A stretch of DNA of 64,000 nt from NCBI RefSeq assembly GCF_014654785.1, contig NZ_BNBD01000020.1, positions 1 to 64,000 of the forward strand, in the 5' to 3' direction. The position numbers and the translations under genes are program-made. This DNA is from Streptomyces mashuensis (lineage in GTDB: Bacteria > Actinomycetota > Actinomycetes > Streptomycetales > Streptomycetaceae). Shown one piece after another: positions 58,706 to 64,000 of this stretch (the first letter of the stretch is position 1; the number at the start of each line of letters is the position of its first letter). A model generated the notes under the pieces. That model saw only the letters and a list, made by a program, of their open reading frames with translations. It searched no databases and was not told the DNA's origin.

Positions 58706-59236
58706 GTGAACCGCCTTTCCATCCGCATAGCCGCAGCATCCGCCGTCACCGCCGTCGCCCTCGGCGTCGCCGCTCCCGCCGCGACCGCGGCCGAGGCCCG
58801 CCGGGCCGACGCCGCGGCCGAGCAGGCCGCCGACACGCTGCGGCCGACTGCCGCCGACGTCCGCGACCTCGTCTCCCGCATGCGCGCCCACGGCGCGAAC
58901 CCGGCCGAGATCGCGGAGTTCGAGCAGTACGCCGCCCAGCTCGAGGACGGCTCCGGCCACCACCGGGCGAAGCGGGCCCTGGGCATGGGCACCATCGTCC
59001 GCAAGCTGATCGTCGCCGGCCTCCGCCACGGCGGCTCGTGGGCCGGGAAGATCGTCGGCAAGGTCAGCAAGAAGAGCGGCCGGTTCATCGCCCGGAACGG
59101 CAACAAGATCGCTGACGCGATCGAGGACGTCGAGGGCTGGAGCGAGACGGCCCTGGCCGTTGCGATGGTGAAGGCCGGTATCCCCACCGACGTCGCCTAC
59201 GACATCGCGCGCGCCATCATGATGGTCGCCGTCTGA
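58706..59236 (+). CDS. Secreted cationic helical protein, bacteriocin-like
   Basis: A 176-residue exported protein (GTG start). VNRLSIRIAAASAVTAVALG with APAATAAEA is the signal peptide. A charged helical segment follows (AAEQAADTLRPTAADVRDLV, then FEQYAAQLEDGSGHHRAKRA). After KRA lies a Gly/Lys-rich, amphipathic C-terminal stretch of about 80 residues: LGMGTIVRKLIVAGLRHGGS, GKIVGKVSKKSGRFIARNGN, then DVAYDIARAIMMVAV. The KR site before it could be a proteolytic maturation point. The composition resembles membrane-active peptides or class II-type bacteriocins, but no family is recognised. Confidence 0.75.
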   Translation: MNRLSIRIAAASAVTAVALGVAAPAATAAEARRADAAAEQAADTLRPTAADVRDLVSRMRAHGANPAEIAEFEQYAAQLEDGSGHHRAKRALGMGTIVRKLIVAGLRHGGSWAGKIVGKVSKKSGRFIARNGNKIADAIEDVEGWSETALAVAMVKAGIPTDVAYDIARAIMMVAV

Positions 59237-59324
59237 CGCCCACCGGAAGCCCTGCGGCCGGCGCCCGTTCTGTGGGCGGTGCGCCGGCCGCCTCCCGCTC
59301 CCAGCACGTGGAAAGGAGCGCGGG

Positions 59325-59840
59325 ATGCACGAAGACCGGCACCCGCCGGCGGACTCCGGTTCCGCCGGCCCCGACAACGCCACATGGGCCCAAATGTCCC
59401 CGAGGGAACGCGTCCTCGCGGCGTTCGGCATGGCCGGCCTCGGGGTGGGCGTGGCCGGGCTGGTCGTCCTGTTCCTTCTCCTCGGCGTCCTCGTCATCAC
59501 CGTTGTCTGCCGGCCCCTGATCGAGACGGACGGGCCGGCCGCGCTGGCCTGGGCGGCTCTGCTCTGCCTGCCCTACGGGGCGCTCGCCTCGCTGTTCGTC
59601 CACCCGCTGCGGCTGCTCGTGCAGGCGACAGCCATGGGCGACCGCGCACGGCGTGCGGCAGCGGCGGGATGCTCCCTCGCCGGCACCTTCCTGACCGCCC
59701 TGTTCGTCGCGGCCCTCACTCCCGGGCTGCATGTGGCCCGGTCGTGGATCCCGGCTCTCCTTGCGACGGTCCTGGTCGCCGCGCTCAACGTGGCACTGAA
59801 GCACTACGAGGACCGCAGGAACCGCAAGAAGCGCGCGTGA
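59325..59840 (+). CDS. Membrane protein of unknown function
   Basis: A 171-residue protein with four hydrophobic segments: about 32-58 (AAFGMAGLGVGVAGLVVLFL), 72-95 (LAWAALLCLPYGALASLFVH), 112-133 (AGCSLAGTFLTALFVAALTP) and 141-158. The cytoplasmic C-terminus is very basic (HYEDRRNRKKRA). GGAAAGGAG precedes the ATG. No family was recognised. It lies 88 bases after the cationic secreted protein and may be co-transcribed with it (immunity or export role possible, not shown). Confidence 0.7.
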   Translation: MHEDRHPPADSGSAGPDNATWAQMSPRERVLAAFGMAGLGVGVAGLVVLFLLLGVLVITVVCRPLIETDGPAALAWAALLCLPYGALASLFVHPLRLLVQATAMGDRARRAAAAGCSLAGTFLTALFVAALTPGLHVARSWIPALLATVLVAALNVALKHYEDRRNRKKRA

Positions 59841-59844
59841 CGCC

Positions 59845-59891
59845 GACGGCGCACGGCCGGCCGTCCCGTGGACGGTCGGCCGTGCGCCGTC
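59845..59891. terminator. Very strong hairpin terminator
   Basis: Two 22-base arms, differing by one G-T pair, enclose a CGT loop. It starts five bases past the stop of the membrane protein gene. Confidence 0.85.
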
Positions 59892-60006
59892 CGGGTGGAT
59901 GCCGTGGGCCGATCGCATGAGAGTCGCGCCCCTCATGTGTGGTGAGGCGCGGCAGTGGCACTCGTCGGCTCCTGTGCTTTCCGTGAAACGGATGATTGGA
60001 GCCACC

Positions 60007-60705
60007 ATGAGGAGCCGACAGTGGGCGGCCGCCGCCGTCACCGCGCTCGCAGTTGCCACCGCGACGACCGGCCCAGCGCACGCCGAGAGCGACCCCGGCG
60101 TGACGGACGGCGCCTTCCTCAAGACCGTGCACCAGGGCAACCTGGCGGAGATCGAAGCCGGCCACGACGCCCAGAAGAACGGCACGAGCGCCTGCGTGAA
60201 GAACACCGGCGCCATCTTCGTACGCGACCACACCAAGCTCGACGGCGACGTGACGGCGCTGGCCGGGAAGCTCAAGGTCTCTCTGCCCTCCGCCCCCACT
60301 GCCGAGCAGAAGCAGCAGCTGATGGAGATACGGACCAAGGCGGGCACCGGGGCGTACGACGGTGCCTGGCTGTCGGCGCAGGCGGAGAACCACCGCAAGA
60401 CCCTCGGCCTGATCGACCAGCAGATCGCCTCGGGACGGAACGCCCAGATCACTGCGGCCGCCAAGGCAGCGCGCCCCGTGGTGGCCATGCATCTGGCCCT
60501 CGTCAAGGGCGGCGTCTGCCATGGCCAGTCGTCCACGCGGACCGTCCCGGCCGGCGACGGCGGCATGGCCGCCGGTGCGGAGGCTTCCGGTGGGATGACC
60601 GGTGCGGTGGCGGGCGGTGCGGCGGTCGCCGGGACGCTCGTCGCCGGTGCCACGGTCCTGTTCGTGCGGAGGCGCCGTACGAAGGCCGCCTCCGTACGCC
60701 GCTGA
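60007..60705 (+). CDS. Secreted DUF4142-domain protein with C-terminal anchor
   Basis: A 232-residue protein. MRSRQWAAAAVTALAVATAT with AHAES is the signal peptide. The ferritin-like DUF4142 helical domain covers about residues 30-175 (DGAFLKTVHQGNLAEIEAGH, then KNTGAIFVRDHTKLDGDVTA and LSAQAENHRKTLGLIDQQI). The C-terminus has a Gly/Ala linker, a membrane segment GAAVAGTLVAGATVLFVRRR and a basic tail: a cell-surface anchor without a standard LPxTG. Directly coupled to a class F sortase gene, which may be relevant. DUF4142 function is unknown. Confidence 0.85.
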   Translation: MRSRQWAAAAVTALAVATATTGPAHAESDPGVTDGAFLKTVHQGNLAEIEAGHDAQKNGTSACVKNTGAIFVRDHTKLDGDVTALAGKLKVSLPSAPTAEQKQQLMEIRTKAGTGAYDGAWLSAQAENHRKTLGLIDQQIASGRNAQITAAAKAARPVVAMHLALVKGGVCHGQSSTRTVPAGDGGMAAGAEASGGMTGAVAGGAAVAGTLVAGATVLFVRRRRTKAASVRR

Positions 60706-61325
60706 GGACGGAGCGCGCCGGCCGCCTCGTACGGTGTCTGGCCGGCGCGGCGGTGGTGGCGCTGGCAGCCGGCGCGCCTCAGCCGGCGGGGTGGTCCACG
60801 TCCGTCGGCCCGTTGTCCGCCGGCGGACCGGCCGCCGGGCCGACGGGTCCGCAGGGCGAGGAGGCGCCGGCGCCTCCCGCCCTGGTGGAGGTCCGGGGCC
60901 GTTTCCGGGCGCCGGTGGTGCCGGTGGCCGCGCGTCCTGACGGGGCCCTGGACGTGCCGTCCTCGCCGGACACCGTCGGGTGGTGGGCGCTGGGGGCACG
61001 GCCCGGTGCGGACCGGGGCACGGTCCTGCTGGCGGGGCACGTCGATTCCCGTGACCGCGGGCTGGGTGCGTTCGCCGCCCTGTACGCCGTGCGGGCGGGC
61101 ACCAGGGTGGTGGTGACCAGCGCGGACGGCCGCCGGTACACGTACGTCATCGTCGCGCGCCGCATCTACGGCAAGGAGGCGCTGCCGCCCGATCTGTTCG
61201 CGGACGGCCGCCGGGCCCGCCTGGCCCTGGTCACCTGCACGGGTCGCTTCGACCGGGCCCGGCACCAGTACACGCAGAACCTGGTGCTGCTGGGCGAACG
61301 GTGGGAGCGGGAGCGGGGTCGGTGA
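60702..61325 (+). CDS. Class F sortase
   Basis: A 207-residue sortase. The core has GWWALGARPGADRGTVLLAG then HVDSRDRGLGAFAALYAVRA (catalytic His) and LALVTCTGRFDRARHQYTQN (catalytic Cys and Arg). A hydrophobic N-terminus (LAGAAVVALAAGAPQPAG) anchors it. The frame has no ATG or GTG before residue 17. The best start is CTG, overlapping the DUF4142 stop as CTGA, giving strong coupling with the upstream gene; GTGs at 60750 or 60753 would cut into the anchor. Class F sortases are common in actinobacteria, and their substrates are mostly unknown. Confidence 0.85.
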   Translation: MRTERAGRLVRCLAGAAVVALAAGAPQPAGWSTSVGPLSAGGPAAGPTGPQGEEAPAPPALVEVRGRFRAPVVPVAARPDGALDVPSSPDTVGWWALGARPGADRGTVLLAGHVDSRDRGLGAFAALYAVRAGTRVVVTSADGRRYTYVIVARRIYGKEALPPDLFADGRRARLALVTCTGRFDRARHQYTQNLVLLGERWERERGR

Positions 61326-61430
61326 TGCGTCACTCCTTCGGCCCAAGCGCGGTGGCTCACCCGGTCGGCCGCGGAGACGCTGGGACAGCTGTCGACTCCA
61401 TTCCGACCCGACTCCCAGGAGCTGATCACC

Positions 61431-61646
61431 GTGATCAAGAAGCTTCATGACGCAGGTCTGCGCAGCGAGCACGCCTACACGGCCGCGGTCGCCTCGATCG
61501 GGCTGTCCTTCCTGGCCTGGCTCGGTTCCGTCAAGGGCGAATCGGCAGGTACGGACCGGGCCGACCGCTGGGGCATCTTCGTCGGCGAGTGGGCGCCCAC
61601 ATTCTTCGGTCTCGGCCTGGCGCTCGCCAAGTACGAAGACGGCTGA
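61431..61646 (+). CDS. Small membrane protein
   Basis: A 71-residue protein (GTG start) MIKKLHDAGLRSEHAYTAAV with a first hydrophobic segment AAVASIGLSFLAWLGSVKG and a second segment WGIFVGEWAPTFFGLGLALA ending KYEDG. Two membrane spans with both ends likely inside. Small proteins with this GLRSEHAYTAA opening are known to me as uncharacterised actinobacterial membrane proteins. A purine-rich CAGGAG site precedes the start. Confidence 0.75.
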   Translation: MIKKLHDAGLRSEHAYTAAVASIGLSFLAWLGSVKGESAGTDRADRWGIFVGEWAPTFFGLGLALAKYEDG

Positions 61647-61657
61647 CCGTCCGGGCG

Positions 61658-62488
61658 TCACCACCTCCACGGCCCGCCGGGCCGTGCCTGTCTCCCCCAC
61701 TGCGGGCCGTGCGGCTCGGGTGGGGGACAGGTGTGCCGCCGCAGCGGCCGGGCCAGCAGGATGCCCGTCCCGAAGCCGATGACGTGCGCGAGGTAGGCCA
61801 CGGACCCGGCCTGGGAGACGCCGGTGCCGTAGGAGTAGACGGCCTGGAGGACGAACCACAGCCCGAGCACCGCCCAGGAGGGCAGGCGCAGGGGCAGGAA
61901 GAACAGGAACGGCACCAGCACCCAGACCCTGGCTTTGGGGAACAGGACCAGGTACGCGCCCAGGACACCGGCGATGGCCCCCGACGCCCCGACGAGGGGT
62001 GTGCCCGAACCGGCGTCGGCCAGCGCGAATCCGTAGGCGGCCGCGTAACCGCACACGCCGTAGAACAGCAGGTAGCGGAGGTGGCCGAGGCGGTCCTCGA
62101 TGTTGTCGCCGAAGATCCACAGGAAGAGCATGTTGCCGAGCAGGTGGAGCCAGCTGCCGTGCAGGAACATCGAGGTCAGTACGGACAGCGGCGGTGATTT
62201 GACGTAGTCGGGCGGTGCGAGCAGGCAGCCGGGGCCGGCGGGGCCGACGCCGGTCTGCCCGGTGGCGACCAGGCGCGGCGTCACGTCGTGGATCAGCTCG
62301 CGCGGAACGGCCGCCCACCGGTCGGTGAAAGCCTCCAGGCGGCACAGATCCGCCAGACCGCTCTCCCCCACCAGCGAGCTCGCCACTCCTGGAGTACGCA
62401 GGAAGACCAGGACGTTGACGGCGATGAGCGCGTACGTCACCCAAGGGGTCCGGCGTACCGGATTCACGTCATGAACGGGGATGACCAC
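61658..62488 (-). CDS. Rhomboid-family intramembrane protease
   Basis: A 276-residue rhomboid. The catalytic Ser is in TPLVGASGAIAGVLGAYLV (G-x-S-G) and the His in SVAYLAHVIGFGTGILLA (A-H-x-x-G). The usual second-segment motif is present as SMFLHGSWLHLLGNMLFLWI (H-x-x-H-x-x-x-N). Six or seven membrane segments. It cleaves transmembrane proteins within the bilayer; substrates are unknown. GTG or ATG start at MVIPVHDVNPVRRTP. Intact; convergent with the small membrane protein. Confidence 0.93.
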   Translation of the reverse strand: MVIPVHDVNPVRRTPWVTYALIAVNVLVFLRTPGVASSLVGESGLADLCRLEAFTDRWAAVPRELIHDVTPRLVATGQTGVGPAGPGCLLAPPDYVKSPPLSVLTSMFLHGSWLHLLGNMLFLWIFGDNIEDRLGHLRYLLFYGVCGYAAAYGFALADAGSGTPLVGASGAIAGVLGAYLVLFPKARVWVLVPFLFFLPLRLPSWAVLGLWFVLQAVYSYGTGVSQAGSVAYLAHVIGFGTGILLARPLRRHTCPPPEPHGPQWGRQARPGGPWRW

Positions 62489-62590
62489 AGCAGATCAGTG
62501 CCCCATCGGCAGACACCGAATCAGAAGGCGACAGACTTGATCACCCGTGGGTACAAGGCGGAGATCGTCCGACTGACGGGGTGATTGCAG

Positions 62591-62977
62591 ATGGCAGACA
62601 TGGACCGGAGCGCCTTTCCCTTGTTCCTCTTCGGGGCCGTCTGGCTGGTGTGGGCTGCGGCCCTGGCGGCGTCCAACGTGCGGTCGTACCGCCGCAGGGT
62701 CACCGTCCTGGCCCGGTGCCAGCATGTGAGCCGTGAGAAGGGCGGCTACCGGCACATGCTGCGCCGCCGCCCGGTGGGCCAGGAGAGGGATCTGGTGCTG
62801 GTGCGGAGCAAGGAGAAGATGGTGAGTCCGGGAGAGGAGACCCTGATCACCTACGACCCGAAGTCCGCCCACCTGGTGTACATCGGGGAACGTTATCCGC
62901 GCTTCACTCACGGCAAGGCGGTGGCGTTCTTCGGCGGGCTGGCTCTCCTGTTGATGGCCGGGGGCGTGTTCCGGTGA
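62591..62977 (+). CDS. DUF3592-like membrane protein
   Basis: A 128-residue protein with a hydrophobic N-terminal segment (FPLFLFGAVWLVWAAALAAS), a soluble beta-rich middle (YRHMLRRRPVGQERDLVLVR, then EETLITYDPKSAHLVYIGER) and a C-terminal segment (AVAFFGGLALLLMAGGVF). The two flanking segments with a beta domain between them are the DUF3592 pattern. An ATG two codons after a TTG was chosen. Divergent from the rhomboid gene (102 bases). Confidence 0.75.
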   Translation: MADMDRSAFPLFLFGAVWLVWAAALAASNVRSYRRRVTVLARCQHVSREKGGYRHMLRRRPVGQERDLVLVRSKEKMVSPGEETLITYDPKSAHLVYIGERYPRFTHGKAVAFFGGLALLLMAGGVFR

Positions 62978-63140
62978 GACGGTGCCCTTGCGGTACTTCA
63001 TTCCTCGTCAGGCTGTTCGATCCTGTTCGTTCCATCCGCTCCCTTCGACCACCTTCGAAGCGTCTGGTCACGATGAGGGTGTGATGGCCAGTCTGGTGCC
63101 CACGGCATCAGCCGGCAGTCCCCGTCGAAAGGGAGGACAC

Positions 63141-63473
63141 ATGACATTCCGCGCATCGGTCGGCCTCGCGACCGTCGCCCTGGCCGGAGCGCTCGCCTGC
63201 TCCGCCGTCGCCCCCGTGACCGCGACCGCGGCCGCGCCCGCGAAGCTCGCGGGCTGCGGGTGGAACGAGAGCCGCGGTGGCGAGCGGGCGTACTACGAGC
63301 ACTGCGCCACCAACACCAACGTCTGGATCCAGGTCAAGCGCTGGCCGCGGTCCAACTACCACCGTTGCGTGGGGCCCGGCCGCACCAACCTGGACTATGA
63401 CGCCACGGGGGCCTGGTACGACAGCAACTACCAGGGCGGCCTCTGCTCGCACCCCGGCGACACCGGGCCCTGA
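63141..63473 (+). CDS. Secreted DUF6355-like protein
   Basis: A 110-residue exported protein. MTFRASVGLATVALAGALAC with VTATAAAPA is the signal peptide; GGGAGG precedes the ATG. The mature part, CGWNESRGGERAYYEHCATN, then VWIQVKRWPRSNYHRCVGPG and LDYDATGAWYDSNYQGGLCS, has four Cys in the order of DUF6355 (C-G-x-x-x ... Y-x-H-C ... C-V-x-P-G ... A-W-Y ... C). Members are small extracellular proteins sometimes found near natural product clusters. Function unknown. A strong shared terminator follows. Confidence 0.8.
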   Translation: MTFRASVGLATVALAGALACSAVAPVTATAAAPAKLAGCGWNESRGGERAYYEHCATNTNVWIQVKRWPRSNYHRCVGPGRTNLDYDATGAWYDSNYQGGLCSHPGDTGP

Positions 63474-63490
63474 TACACCGGCCGCATCGC

Positions 63491-63527
63491 GGTGAACGCC
63501 GTACGTCAGGGGGGTACGGCGTTCACC
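63491..63527. terminator. Bidirectional hairpin terminator
   Basis: GGTGAACGCCGTAC and GTACGGCGTTCACC form a fourteen-base-pair stem with a nine-base loop between the convergent DUF6355-like gene and the small membrane protein gene. It overlaps the last codons of the latter. Confidence 0.85.
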
Positions 63528-63942
63528 TCCGGTGCCGCGCCAGCGCCAGCATGCTCAGGCCGAACATGGCGACGCCCAGAGGGACATGGACCGAGGGGAC
63601 GTGCGCGATGCCCAGCACGACCTGGGCCGAGGCGAGGGCCAGGAAGCCCGACGCCTGCAGGACAGGTCTGGGCGAGCCGCCGCCCGGCTTCCACGCCAGC
63701 ACCGCCGCCAGCACGTACAGCATCGACGCCCCGTACATCACGCGGGCTCCGCCACTGTGCAGCGTCTCCCCGTAGGTCGAGGTCAGGAGCAGTCCGGCGG
63801 AGACCGCCTGAAGGAAGACGGTCAGGGTCTGCAGGGCGAGCGCGATCCGCAGGAAGCGGGAACCGCGTGGCTCCGTCGTCGTCCTCGCCGTCCTCGCCGG
63901 CTTTCTCGTCTTCCTCGTCTTCGTCGTTTCCTGAGTGGTCAT
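63523..63942 (-). CDS. Small membrane protein with basic repeat tail
   Basis: A 139-residue protein. The N-terminus is a Thr/Lys/Arg repeat (MTTQETTKTRKTRKPARTAR) from a GACGAGGAA-like tandem repeat. Four hydrophobic segments follow: about 34-55 (IALALQTLTVFLQAVSAGLL), 72-90 (YGASMLYVLAAVLAWKPGG), 97-116 (LQASGFLALASAQVVLGIAH) and 121-134. No family was recognised. The start giving MTTQETT follows a GGAGA site; a longer frame upstream is less likely. Confidence 0.7.
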   Translation of the reverse strand: MTTQETTKTRKTRKPARTARTTTEPRGSRFLRIALALQTLTVFLQAVSAGLLLTSTYGETLHSGGARVMYGASMLYVLAAVLAWKPGGGSPRPVLQASGFLALASAQVVLGIAHVPSVHVPLGVAMFGLSMLALARHRR

Positions 63943-64000
63943 GTGGCCGTCTCCTTTTCCGCCCTCGGCAGTGGCTCGGTAAGGTCTCACCCGGCCCGAC

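Noticed and set aside
59217..62444. A 1,075-codon open frame on the minus strand
   Set aside because: It lies antisense to the DUF4142, sortase and small membrane protein genes and overlaps the rhomboid gene out of frame; it is a GC-driven shadow frame.
1..64000. CRISPR array
   Set aside because: No series of regularly spaced direct repeats with unique spacers was seen on reading through.

Overview
The window is high-GC actinobacterial DNA. Frequent GTG starts, 1-4 base start/stop overlaps, GGAGG-type ribosome binding sites, twin-arginine-rich or Ala-rich signal peptides and families typical of Streptomyces (DUF5959, HxlR, tandem-VOC, DUF6355, AfsR-like NB-ARC/TPR) point to a Streptomyces or close relative, probably a chromosome arm or other accessory segment. 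No rRNA, canonical tRNA, CRISPR array, replication origin or complete insertion sequence was seen.

The window falls into two halves of very different condition. From 1 to about 35 kb intact genes alternate with wreckage: transposase tails (IS630-, NF041680- and IS5-type), recombinase tails, two decayed peptide deformylase copies, an aminotransferase tail, a HemC-like gene without its first domain, MazG-like and NUDIX genes with single-base frameshifts, an ATP-binding remnant beside a MITE-like hairpin, and phytanoyl-CoA dioxygenase and FMN-reductase genes with internal deletions. From about 35 to 64 kb almost every gene is intact and tightly packed.

Regions: (a) 0.6-5 kb, hypothetical proteins and the peptide deformylase duplication; (b) 5.1-9.9 kb, a NUDIX-rich group (an intact NUDIX, a tandem NUDIX, a broken NUDIX, a broken MazG) with aminotransferase and HemC remnants; (c) 12.5-14.5 kb, a Ro60/TROVE gene preceded on the same strand by three RNA modules that look like bacterial Y RNAs, two of them with circularly permuted tRNA-like folds; (d) 16-21 kb, a secreted serine hydrolase, an F420/NADP oxidoreductase with a divergent HxlR regulator, and an aldo/keto reductase; (e) 23.4-31.1 kb, one translationally coupled plus-strand operon: small ORF, NUDIX, small ORF, two half-size ABC exporters, an N-terminal-nucleophile hydrolase, an MFS exporter, a methyltransferase, a truncated methyltransferase and a broken dioxygenase. 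This reads as a partly decayed small-molecule or peptide biosynthesis and export operon.

(f) 32.3-34.5 kb holds 3-hydroxyanthranilate dioxygenase and secreted proteins, including a cutinase-like esterase. (g) 35.1-49.4 kb is a run of regulator/target pairs: WYL with VOC, AraC with cupin, LysR with MFS, TetR with an NTF2-like protein (two clear operators), a second AraC, and a 1,054-residue NB-ARC/TPR STAND protein. (h) 49.5-64 kb carries secreted proteins, PhnA, RDD, a GT4 glycosyltransferase, a methyltransferase, a LysE exporter, SMI1/KNR4, a GDSL esterase, a DUF4142-sortase pair, a rhomboid protease and small membrane or secreted proteins, with several strong hairpin terminators.
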